A DNA stretch of 64,000 bases from Galeruca laticollis (lineage: Eukaryota; Arthropoda; Insecta; Coleoptera; Chrysomelidae), in NCBI GenBank assembly GCA_963921935.1, contig OY998181.1, positions 119,556,957 to 119,620,956 of the forward strand, given 5' to 3'. A program made the translations under genes and the position numbers. Below, piece after piece: positions 33,855-44,400 of this stretch (positions are counted from its first letter, which is position 1; every line of letters begins with the position of its first letter). The notes beneath the pieces were generated by a model. That model had not been told where the DNA came from. It searched no databases and saw nothing but the letters and a program-made list of their open reading frames with translations.

Positions 33855-35030
33855 CTACTACATATTTCAGGTAATCTGATTTCTACCGATTGGTTTGTGA
33901 TGTGAATGTAAGACCACAACCGTGAAAGTACAGGTTATAAGGATCAATTGACTGAGTGTGTTGAAATGGTTCACTACTAAAGTTGGGTTTATTGAAGCTG
34001 CATTCTTCAAAAATTTACATTTTTGCTTATATTTAAATTGAACGAAAATGCTTTTACCTGATTATGTACCTCCATTACTAAGATATTGCCTTATTTTTAT
34101 GTGTAAAATTTTGTCCAATATTTATTAATACAACTTTAAAGTGATATCGGGGCACAATGGATAAATAATTATGCATAGTTTGAATGAATAAGAGCCCTGT
34201 TCCATCAGCGACTTTACTACAGCACTTTGTTAAACAACTTTGCGCTCCACGAACAACAATATATTTTGCAAAGGCAAAGTATATTAAAAAATGAAAAATG
34301 TCAAAACTTAGGATAATGTATCTCATAATTGTGTTTCTCCATTATAAACTAGATAATACCTAACTGAAAAGTTAAACATCTGAACTTAAGTTCAGTGTAA
34401 GATGTTGGAACAAGTATTTTCCAGTGAGGACTCCAGTGCTAATGAGAAAAACAATGGAAGGCTGAGAATAAATTTTCTGTTCTCAAGTAATTTTGACTAC
34501 AATGAGTGATTTAGATAGACTGGAAACAAGTTCAATTTATATTGCCTAGGGTTGAATATTACATACAGAGTTGAGAGTCTAACTGCGACGCTAAACTCCC
34601 CATAACGTTAGTTTGAAAATGGGGATCAAATTCATGACGTTCGAAAATCTACAGTTTGTCGTACGATTGACAAAGTGGTACAAAAAATTATTATTGGAAA
34701 ATAAAAAGTTTTGTATTTCGTGTACAATTTTAATTCTAAAATCGTAGCAAAGCACGTTCTAATATTTAGTCTTCATCAATGCTTACCTTTAAGCAAGTAA
34801 ACCAATAAGTTCATATGGAAATCGAAATATCAAAAAAGTAAATTGAGGTTACTTACTCGTTAGGCAATACATAAATAAATCCATAGAAATATCCAACTTC
34901 ATCAAACACCAATTATACAGTAATGTAATAATAAAATTTCATTAAAATTGATTTAAAAATCCAACTTATGAAGGGGTTGTTGTGAATTAAACGTTTACAT
35001 GATGGAAAAAATGAAGTAACTAATTTAACA
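33855..35030. other. No gene recognised
   Basis: AT-rich spacer between the mariner-type element and a Penelope fragment; no coding motif. Confidence 0.4.
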
Positions 35031-35033
35031 GGA

Positions 35034-35960
35034 TTTTTTGTGTTCAATGACAAATATTATCAGCAACCCGAGGGACTTGATATGGGAAGTTGTATTTCTC
35101 CTTTTCTGGCAGATATTTTCATGAACCATTTAGAGAACAAATTTATTCTCTCAGAGAACAATAGGGAAATTCTATACTGGTTCAGATATGTGGATTGGTT
35201 TTTCTAAATGGAAACTTAAATACTGCAAATATTCTTACATCTAAAATAAATCAAATACACCCTAAGATTATATTCACAACCGAGGTTGAGAACAACAATA
35301 AATTGAATTTTTTGGACGTAACAATCTATAAAACATTCTAACAAATTAACTCACAGTATATACACAAAACCTACACAAACAGAACATGTTATCTCAAGTT
35401 TCTCTAGTCATCTACACCGACATAAAATGGCATCGCTATATCCACTGACTTTTAAAAGTTCCTTTGCCAAAGTTTGATTAGGTTACAGAAGACAACATTT
35501 TGAAACAGATAGCAAATCAATATAATCCACAACATCATTAAGCGTTTTATTCAAAAGAATAAAAATAGAAGAAAACATAACTCGGCCTTTCCAAAAGTGG
35601 ATTCTACTGATAGATTTATAACCATTCCATTCATGAACAATAATATTTCAAACAAAATAGTTGTATTAACATTTATATGGAAAATATAAAGATTTTTCTT
35701 GAAACCTCTAATACTATAGGTAGACGTTTGGTTAATTGGTTAATTCCGAGGACAAAACGTGGTATATACAAACTTGCATGTGGTGGTTGTGAAGCAGCCT
35801 ACATCGGTAGAACTTGTAAAGCTTTGAAGTGAAAATTTTTCTTTTGCTCACCATTTGAGATTCAACAATCATAACTTTAGCCCTAATAGACATTCAAAAT
35901 TTTTACATTAGGTCACTAATGGGAATTACAACAGATTTTTTTGAGGACGTATACATAAAT
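35034..35960 (+). pseudogene. Penelope-like element fragment (RT motif B to GIY-YIG)
   Basis: Plus strand starts at FNDKYYQQPEGLDMGSCISP then FLADIFMNHLENKF, and RYVDWFF where YVDD is expected (second Asp is Trp). Shifted frames continue with a KPTQTEHVIS block, and at about 35745 RTKRGIYKLACGGCEAAYIG then RTCKALK, the GIY-YIG endonuclease. The order and spacing match Penelope elements. Several stops. It is not a copy of the 36.2-kb element; the RT text differs clearly. Confidence 0.75.
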
Positions 35961-36247
35961 AATGAATTGTTGGTCAACAAATTTTGTTTAAACGCTTAAG
36001 TTAATTTGAATAGATTCTACATACCACTTCATAGAAGGCTAAAGTTCAGAAGTCCAAATTTTAACTAACTTATCAAACTTTTCACGTTGAATACCAGTTA
36101 TTGTAAATTTGGTTATTTCTCGTAATCTGTTATAGTTTAAAGTGATATCAATTTTGTAGACTCTTCTTGTTCATAATATTAAACATTTTAACATACTTCG
36201 GTATGAAAATGTGTTGTCCCTCATTTAGTTGTTAATTTTTTGACGAG

Positions 36248-37444
36248 TTGCTTTACTTATTGGATGAGTTTTCATCCCATTACACTGGGCTTAATATTAT
36301 CGTGGCACTTCCTAGAGAGGGCCTAGATGAGATTCTTGAGACTTTTAACAGTTACGATCCTTATATACATATCGTCCACATACTTCTTAATGAACAAAGG
36401 AGTGAAAAAAAGTACTGGTATGACAGTACTTTTGGTACTCCTATGGGTGCCTCTATTTCACCTATCTTAGCAGCATATGTCATGAACGATTTACTGGATA
36501 CTGTCATACCAGTACTTTCTTTCACTCCTTTGTTCATTAAGAAGTATGTGGACGATATTATCGTAGCACTTCCTAAAGAGGGCCTAGATGAGATTCTTGA
36601 GACTTTTAACAGTTACGATCCTTATATACAGTTCACATTAGAAAAAGAAGACAACGAAAATTCCGTACCTTTCTTAGACACTAAGTTCATTCGTAAAAAT
36701 AATACTATTATCATCGATTGGTACAAGAAAACTTGCAGTTCTGGTAGATACTTAAATTACCATTCTCACCATAAACATTCTATGAAAGTGAACTTGGTAA
36801 AACAAATGAAACTGAGAGTCCTTAGAATTTCAAATGGTGTCTTCCACAATAAAAATCTTAACATTGTATTCAACCTTTTCTTGGATAACTCTTACCCAAG
36901 AACTTTACTTAATAAATTATTGTTCAGCACATCTAATTCCATGGAACTGCTGCCTGATGATAGCCATCCTAACTTGGCCCAAATGGATGTTGGCGCTGTT
37001 GCGACCCCTGCTCCTCCAATTTTCGCTTCCTTTCCATACATTAAGGACATTACTCCGAGACTTGCCAGATTGTTCCGGGTATATGGCAATTTCAAGATTG
37101 CTAACAGAACTGCTCTAATAATTAGATCAATTTTTACTAGAGTTAAAGATAAATGTCCGTTGACCTCTCTTACTAATGTTGTGTACAGCGTTCCATGTGG
37201 GGACTGTGATAAGCAATATATTGGTCAGACTTTAAGATCACTTTCTAACCGTATTGTTTCACATAAGAATGATTGTAGATTACATCCGGAGCGTTGCGCT
37301 TTAGCAAATCATGTTCATTCTCTTGACCATCGTATGAATTTTGAGGCTGTAAGGGTGTTGGCGACAGAGTCTAACAAGATTAAGAGATCATTATCTCACA
37401 ATTTAACAATGTCATTAACAAAAAAACTGACACAGACCACTTGA
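36248..37444 (+). pseudogene. Penelope-like element with scrambled RT start and GIY-YIG
   Basis: Open for 398 codons. RT motif B is FGTPMGASISPILAAYVMND and the catalytic box is FIKKYVDDIIVALP (intact). The thumb follows (FTLEKEDNENSVPFLDTKF), then the GIY-YIG nuclease VVYSVPCGDCDKQYIGQTLR. The N-terminal part is not original sequence: codons from 36294-36369 duplicate 36555-36630, and 36369-36428 is an inverted copy of 36498-36557. Upstream RT motifs (A and before) are absent, so the frame is open but the enzyme incomplete. Non-coding sequence to about 38410 is probably its 3' region; ATGGATTCTAACCTC at 38180 with GAG^GTAAGT and a hammerhead-like motif follow. Confidence 0.85.
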
Positions 37445-37624
37445 GTGAGATTTATTCCTTTTTGTTATCCTTAGATTACAACTATAACCTTCCTTCCACT
37501 AGTGACAATCACGTTCCCTCAATTGACACTACCCCTTTTGCAGATAGCTAACATATCTCCACCTCTTATATTGGGTGCATTGGTGTTGGTAGATGCACGA
37601 AGCACCCATTATCACTTTATTATT

Positions 37625-37627
<3 letters not shown>

Positions 37628-37660
<33 letters not shown>
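37628..37660. repeat. (AT)n microsatellite
   Basis: Alternating AT run in the 3' region of the Penelope copy. Confidence 0.85.
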
Positions 37661-37661
<1 letters not shown>

Positions 37662-38284
37662 ATAATTATTATTTTTACTTTAATAATTACTATATTACAA
37701 TATTATTATTATTTATTAATTACTTTTGCTCTTTGTCTTCTTGGCTGGTGGTGATTTTAACTTTGTCTTCTATGGTATACATTTTGTTGTTATACAAACC
37801 TCTTACCATTGGGGATATATTATTTCCTCTTCTTCTTTCTTATGAATGCAATTTCTCAACCCCTCTGCATTCTTCTTTTCCATCCTAAATATGAACCTTC
37901 ACAACGTAGACCACTCTCTTATGGTACTTGTTGTCACGTTCATCCACTTAACTATTGGTAGTCATCATTGCCTGTCAATTAATCCCTCCAAATTAGAAGA
38001 ATTGGGATATCATTTCCTGGCCGGCTTTTGACAATAAAAAAGCACTCGTGTTCGTTTGTCTGCAAAATGGTGTTAGATGCTGGCTTTTTTAGTCATCCTA
38101 ATGTGATTGTGCTATTTTAAACCTTTGTTAGTGAACTGTTTCATATTTTAAATATCCGTAGTTTAATTCTATACAACATAATGGATTCTAACCTCAATTC
38201 GGAGGTAAGTTCGCACCTGTTGCGATTTCTTCTATATTGTATCTTACTTATTAACTACAGTATCTTAATGCTGTTTTTCCATTT

Positions 38285-38335
38285 CAGTATTCCTGATGAT
38301 GAGGACAATCATCCTCGAAAGCTCGAACATTTTCC
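38285..38335 (+). ncRNA. Hammerhead-ribozyme-like motif
   Basis: CTGATGA at 38293-38299, a stem GAGGA (38301-38305) pairing with TCCTC (38312-38316), then GAAA at 38317-38320. These are the two conserved core strands around stem II of a hammerhead ribozyme. Stem III (GCTCGAAC..) is imperfect. Penelope-like elements are known to carry such ribozymes in their terminal repeats, and this lies 0.85 kb downstream of a PLE on the same strand. Cleavage activity is doubtful without a clean stem III and NUH site. Confidence 0.6.
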
Positions 38336-38407
38336 GTTAAGAGTACACTTTTTCCGTTTCTCTTGCTGCATACCCCAATATTCACCAGTTTTATTATGTA
38401 TATATTA

Positions 38408-38435
38408 ATATTTATATATATATATATATATTATT

Positions 38436-38467
<32 letters not shown>

Positions 38468-38483
38468 ATATATTATATATATA

Positions 38484-38522
<39 letters not shown>
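38408..38522. repeat. AT-rich simple repeat
   Basis: Long (TA)n tract broken into several blocks by TATT and ATTA. Confidence 0.9.
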
Positions 38523-38524
<2 letters not shown>

Positions 38525-38703
38525 AAAGTGCATATTTAATATAAGCAGCCATATGGACATGACTATATCATTGTTTAATGGATTTTTGAATTGGTAACAG
38601 AGTTGCATGGCAATAATTTAAAAATAGGTCTTTGTACATGAAAAAATCTAAAATGAGAGAAAAAATCCTGTTATTTTGTAGTAGTATTTATTATTATTAT
38701 TTT

Positions 38704-39770
38704 TCCGCCCAACCTATCTATATGCGAGAAAAGTATTGGTTTACCCCAAAGAAAGTTGGAATTTTGAATTTTTTTTTTGACTTATTTTTACGTTGTCTGT
38801 CAAGAACAACACGACAAAATGGTTTTTTAAAAAAAATCTTCTGTGAATGTCGTCGTCGTCGGCAACTTTCCGTTACATGTCTTGTTAACACGATACAGCC
38901 TATACAGTACAACAAATCACCAATTTTATGATTGAATATTGTTCAGGACATCTCACAGATTATTCCTATTGATTTTCAGCTTACCAGATCTAGTAGAACG
39001 GGTGCTATGGTACTTGAAGTACGACATTTTTGTAATTTGTTGAGAAATTTCAGTTTGTTAGCACGATACAGCCTCCGGAGTGCAACAAGTCACCAATTTC
39101 ATGATTTAATATTATTCATGACATCTTACAGTTGAATGCTGTTGATTTTCAGCTTACCAGAGCCAGTACAACAGGTGCTATAGTACTTTAAGTACGACAT
39201 TTTTGTCATTTTTGGAGAAATTTCAGTTTGTTAGCACGATACAGCCTCCGGACTACATACAAGGGGCCAATTTTATGATTGAATATTTTTCAAGGGGTCT
39301 CAGGTATGAACCCGATTGATATTCAGCTCGCTCACTAAAGGCAGTACAACGAGCGCTATGGTACCAAATTTTGTCATTATGGAGAATTTTCAGTTTGTTA
39401 GCACGATACAACCTCCATAGTGTATAAAATTGACCAATTTTACGATTGAATATTGTTCAGGGAGTCTGACAGATAAACCTTATTGATTTCAAGCTCACCA
39501 GAGCTAGTACAACGGGTACTATTGTACCTGAAGTGCCACATTTCTTGTCCTTTTTGGAGAAATTTCGGATTGTTAGCACGATACAGCCTCCGGAGCGTAT
39601 ACAAGTGACCAATTTTATAATTGGATATTTTTCATGGTGTCTCACAGATGTGCCCTATTGATTCTCAGCTGGTAATTTTTAGAGAAATTTGGGTTTGCTA
39701 GCACGATACATCCCTCGAAATGTATACTAGTGACAATTGTATGATAGAATATTGTTCAGGGCATCTTACA
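38704..39770 (+). repeat. 173-bp satellite array with CGT-microsatellite leader
   Basis: A leader (38704-38883) ends in GTCGTCGTCGG and is followed by tandem units starting G(T)TAGCACGATACAGCC at 38884, 39057, 39230, 39397, 39572 and 39697. Spacings are 173, 173, 167, 175 and 125 bp, the last units being divergent or truncated. Each unit carries CACCAATTTTATGATTGAAT, CCAG..C.AGTACAACGGG and GAGAAATTTCAGTTTG blocks. The same leader-plus-units structure occurs at 58646-59170. A leader, a short microsatellite and 150-180-bp tandem units is the layout of Helentron/DINE-like miniature rolling-circle elements. Confidence 0.85.
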
Positions 39771-39965
39771 GAAGCGGAAAAGTTAATTTTAATCTTTAAA
39801 ATGTTCATTTTTTGTCGATAACAATCTTTTGTAGAACAACATAATTTTACAAAATGGAACTTATATAATCAAAATACAATATAAAGTTAACACAAAACAA
39901 AAAAAATATGTTTTACGAAAAACAGCAATCCCCGAAATGAATGAAAAATTAATAATTATGAAAAA

Positions 39966-40440
39966 TCAGTCTCTAGTCCAATGAACGCATATTTTTTCTA
40001 CACATGGTAAACAGACTGGTTTATTGCATCTAACACATCGCAGATTAGTTTTTCTGCCATTTTGGTAACTGCAGATAGGACATATTTTTCTCTTATATGG
40101 CTCAACTTCATCAGTCTCAGAAATAGGTACTGGTTTGTCTATAAATCTGGATATACATGTATGAAGTTCTCTTGGAAGTCTACTGTTAGCCACAGTCTTG
40201 CATTTAGATGTGGTTTCATCAACTGATTTGCAAGCTGTTTGACAAATATAAATTTTGTAATATTTTTGTTTTTTGGATTTGACTGAAATATTATAAACGA
40301 TTTCACTGAAGCTATATTCAAAATAGTAGAGAAAACAGCCATAGGCCACCGCCTGGTTCTTCGGTTGGTGCTGTATGTGGCACACTTTTGATCCATAGAG
40401 TCAACGCCCCCTTTAGTGTCATTATAAAAAGCAATGATTT
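39966..40440 (-). pseudogene. piggyBac transposase, C-terminal remnant
   Basis: Minus strand. The first frame (about 40440-40139) reads IIAFYNDTKGGVDSMDQKCA then RTRRWPMAVFSTILNIASV, with the third catalytic Asp (GGVD) intact. After a frameshift the 40385-39966 frame gives SRLPRELHTCISRF and the zinc ribbon RKICPICSYQNGRKTNLRCV then RCNKPVCLPC. This is the end of a piggyBac transposase of a different subgroup from the copy at 2.8 kb. The upstream catalytic core is not recognisable beyond 40450. Confidence 0.8.
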
Positions 40441-40444
40441 CGGG

Positions 40445-42190
40445 CTTCCTAGTGTCATCATTGTTCTAATTTTGTATACACCAAACAATGTGTCCTAGCA
40501 TAAGTCCAGTATTTATCGGTACCCGCTAAACCCAAAAATTGCACCTTATCAAGCACTACTTTCCATTTGCTTACTTTTTCTTTCGCCGCGATGTCTCTGG
40601 TTTTAAAATTAAAAAAAAACGATTTTTTCTCGTTAATAACCGTTTCTTCTCAATTGTTTTAACATTTTTCCACTCATAGTTCCTTTTTGTCTTGAGAGAT
40701 GTGACATAAGAAACTTCACTGCACCACTCACCGCATACTTGAGAAATATACTTTCTAAAACTAAAAATATATACAAAATTTGCTTGAATCTTTGGTGGAA
40801 CCCATTTACTTCCCAGTTTATGCAAAGTGCAAAGTTACAAAAAAATTTGGTGGAACAGGTCCCAGATAAATGTATGCACAAGGACTTTCTCTGAAATTTG
40901 AGACTCTGAAATTAGAATTCAACGTTCTATAAAAGCTGATTTGGCACGCTCTGTGATTTATTAGTTTTGGCACAGCTAAATTGTACGGTGATTTATTCCA
41001 AGCCACCTTCAAAACCAATGTTGTGTGATATTTGTTCAAATAATTTTATCAACTTCCCGGTAGCATGATTTTGTACCAATTATTCGTCAAAAAAAGCTCC
41101 TTGTAATAATTATAATTTCTCGATGATATCAGCTTTTCATTACTTGACTGAAACCACTTACTATCAATAAATTAAGTTGATTCTCCCTCAAACTGAGCTT
41201 TACCTGCAACTCTACGAGTGGAATTACCATCGTTAAAATAAAATGCGTCATTTGCATCCTCTCCAAGCCAGTTTGTAAGACATTTAATACACTTTCTTAC
41301 CCTACTGGATTGGCGTAATCTCAATATAGGGAAATTTTGCGATTTTCCTCTACAGTGAAAGCAAACTTATTTTCTTTCGTTTTAAATATACAAAAATTTG
41401 TTCTTTGCATCTTGAGTATTGATAGAAATTGCGCTATGACCGAAAATTAATTTTCATTTTATATTCATAATCTAATTCGTTCTCTATTATTGCCTACTAT
41501 ACAATTATATCGATGAATTTATTTAGAAACTAATATTTTTGTTGGAGAGTTTCTGTTTACAATTCCTCATGCGGTATATTTCCTGGAGTGAATTTTATCA
41601 TGCAACTGGTGGCTTTGTTCGGATTTTCCTTTAAATTTACTTCAGTTTCCCAACTTCTTCATGTTCACTGTTCAACTCACCAAGTTATTCAGTAAATGTA
41701 TAACTTTGTTACAACTTTATTTTCCACTGCTACATAAATTTATATTGTCTCTTGAAATCAAATTCTTCTATTTATTTTTGATTGAGTGTTGTATATTTAT
41801 GTATGTCACACTTGAAAAATTATCTATTTCTGTGAAAATCTATACAATGATTTCTGAAAATACTTGCTGAATTTATGGAGAATTTATTTTTGAAAACCAA
41901 GAATTAGGTAATATTTGTTATCGTCCGAAGCTAACGGTAATAAATAATGTCTAATCAACATGCAATTTCTTCCCTGAAGTGAGTGTTGAGTGGTATGCCT
42001 GTCATATTCTGTATTGTTATAATCAAAACATGAAACAAAACCAACACGCCAACAAGATATACTGATCAAAACGAAGAAAGAACCACTTTAGTCGAATCAT
42101 AATTTACTGAAATATGTTATTTTTACAATTTTCCCACAGTGATTGATAGAAAGTTTGTGAAACCTACTGTAATAAATAAATAACCGACTG
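40445..42190. other. No gene recognised
   Basis: Upstream side of the minus-strand piggyBac remnant. Short minus-strand frames around 40570-41040 do not match the expected transposase core. A minus-strand RKCIKCLTNWLGEDANDAF reading near 41200-41290 looks coding-like but I do not recognise it. Confidence 0.35.
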
Positions 42191-42199
42191 AAATTAGTA

Positions 42200-42850
42200 C
42201 ATAGCTTGCAAAATTACAGTACAACGACGGGGCATACTCTCAATTAAAATCCGAATCACTTGTGAATCCAGATATTCCCTTCTTTCAGAAGAAGATTCCG
42301 AATCAGCTACTGTTCTTCAAATGCCCTTTAATTGTATTCCAGACATGTCGATCGGATTGAGGTCTGGGCTAGATGCGGGCCATTCCAGAGTCTTAATATT
42401 ATAAGCATTGAAGAAACGTTACACTGATATGCCAGTGTGTGGAGGAGCAATATCTTGCTAAAAAATAAGTCTCTGGCTCATATTCTTGGCAAACAGGACT
42501 ACATGTGGTTCTAAAATATCGTCTATATACCAGCGTACAGTGATAGATCCTCCACGAATCACTACAAGGTCAGTGCGCCCATTCAAATGTATTCCACCTC
42601 ATATCATGATAGACCCTCCTCCAAATTGAACCCTTTCATCTACCGTATAGTCTAAATAACATTCAGCCCATAGTCTCCCAACTCAATCACGTCTATCAGT
42701 ATGTTTACCACAGATGTTTGACGCGCTAGTTAACAGTACCAACATTACTCCATTGCTCCAGGTTCCAATCCACGCGTTCTTCAGCAAACAATCTTTTGGC
42801 TCTGGGATGTTATTGTTTGCTAAATTCTAATGTTCATTTGATCCATTTCA
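42200..42850 (-). pseudogene. Tc1-like transposase remnant (DD34 spacing, third residue Asp)
   Basis: Minus strand reads RLFAEERVDWNLEQWSNV, a degraded WRRVYHDMRWNT region, RRYF/YIDDIL-like text, RLIF-stop-QDIAPPHT, and WPASSPDLNPID. QQD..PPHT and WPA.SPDLNPI are Tc1/mariner catalytic blocks. From the Asp of QD to the residue after NPI there are 34 residues, as in DD34E Tc1 elements, but that residue is Asp, not Glu. The first Asp (VLFSDES block) reads VGTVN and seems lost. Many stops. No terminal repeats were found nearby. Confidence 0.75.
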
Positions 42851-42854
42851 AATA

Positions 42855-43580
42855 GTTGCAATGTCTTAGGGCAAAATAAAAAACAAAATAGTAGTTCAAA
42901 CATAATTAGTGTAACGAGACTATTTTACATTACATGCATTTCAAAAAAAGTTAGTAGCATTTACTATATAATTTCTTGAGGAAAGAAACTAAACCTGGAG
43001 AAGACTTTTTAATTCGAAGCTGGAGGGGCAAAGATAATCAATAACGGTGTATCAATCTATGGAGTTGAAAATAATATCTATTGAGTTCATTACCCGTAAA
43101 TATTATAAATTTCCATTTGTCAAAGACGAGCTTTATCTTGTTTTGATAAGTTTTGATTTAGCAAATGCTTGTTTACAAGAGACTTGAGTTAACGAGATGG
43201 TTAGTCGAAATTTGTATACTTTTGAAAGTTTGGGTATTATAAATAGTATAGGTTAAATTATAATATAACTTTATATGCACTTTGTACTATCTGGATGATT
43301 AACGTTATCTTCGTGTTAATTTCATGTTAAGCCTTTTTATTCTTTTGATAATTGTTAAAACTAAATATCAAAATGTGGAAATTATGGAACAATTAGTGCC
43401 CGTTTTGTTTTTCGATTTGTGATATTATCATCAACAAATAAATCATGAAATATTCCAGTGTCGTAGCAGTACAACAGGTAACTGCTATTTTCCTGCTATT
43501 TAATTTACAGGGTCCTTCTGGACTCCTGTTCCTCTTTCAATTTTAAACGTCGTGGTTTTGTGCATCCAGGACCACTCGTA
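42855..43580. other. No gene recognised; probable LINE 5' leader at the right end
   Basis: AT-rich DNA. The last 80 bp before 43583 (GTGGTTTTGTGCATCCAGGA) may be the 5' UTR of the LINE that follows. Confidence 0.4.
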
Positions 43581-43582
43581 AA

Positions 43583-44400
43583 ATGGCCACTACCACCCAA
43601 ACATTCTTATCCAAACAAAATTCACTTCATATCACAAAATCATACGTTGATGTAACTTTAACAAAACCCCCACCACCCACCTTTCCTAAACGCGAGCGAG
43701 CAATTATCTTACACTCTATTCCGAACACCGTTTTATTCGAATAGTCTCCCCTAAAAATATCACATTTGCATCGAGAATATCCAATTACCGTATCTGTATA
43801 TATCTATCTTCAACAGAACATTTGCATCAATTCCAAAATAATTCCTATTCGAAGACGTATGACGCCTGCTAGACGTATTTTAATATCGAATGTATCTCCT
43901 ACTATCCCCCATTCCGTTATCGAAGAGGTCTCAAGGACAATGGACTGCAAATAGCCTCTCCAGTTTCATTTGTTAAATGTGGCGCGTAAGGAAATGAATA
44001 CGCTCACATCATGAGCTTCCGCAGAATTACTTACGTTATACCAGATAATGATAACTTCAGCTTACAAACTTCAATTCTTATTACTCACAAGGACACTCCG
44101 TATCGTATATTGGTTTCCACTGACAAATTGGTGTGTTTTCTGTGTAAACAGAGAGGACGCACCGCCACACCAAAACTACATCGTCAAAACCAAAAAAAAA
44201 AATATCCTCCCATCCCCGTCGGTAACACAACTACCAGCTACTACTTCACTCAGTGGCACTCCCTCACCCCTCTTTTCACCTTCCGAACCCCAATCAGATA
44301 ATATATCAACAGCCAACCCAACTCGTGTAGAACCATTTTCTAACCGTATATTGTCCCTATTGATCTTAGTTTTAGTGACCCTAAACTTGCTCTTTTACTA
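43583..44400 (+). pseudogene. LINE ORF1 (gag-like), degraded
   Basis: ATG at 43583 opens MATTTQTFLSKQNSLHITKS, then TFPKRERAIILHSIPNTVLF before a stop at about 43743. Shifted frames go on with ITFASRIS, PIRRRMTPARRILISNVSPT, IPHSVIEEVS, and at 44011-44150 MSFRRITYVIPDN and TPYRILVSTDKLVCFLCKQR. The last block is the start of a CCHC zinc knuckle (CFLCKQ.GH in relatives), cut short by a frameshift. Nucleic-acid-binding ORF1 proteins of I/R1-type LINEs have this order. ORF2 fragments follow on the same strand. Confidence 0.65.

Noticed and set aside
37502..37888. 128-codon open frame after the Penelope copy
   Set aside because: It runs through an AT microsatellite and low-complexity Ile/Tyr text; no domain, and it lies in what is probably the element's 3' region.
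38884..39770. CRISPR array
   Set aside because: Units of about 173 bp are contiguous and repeat over their whole length; there are no short repeats with unique spacers, and the DNA is eukaryotic.
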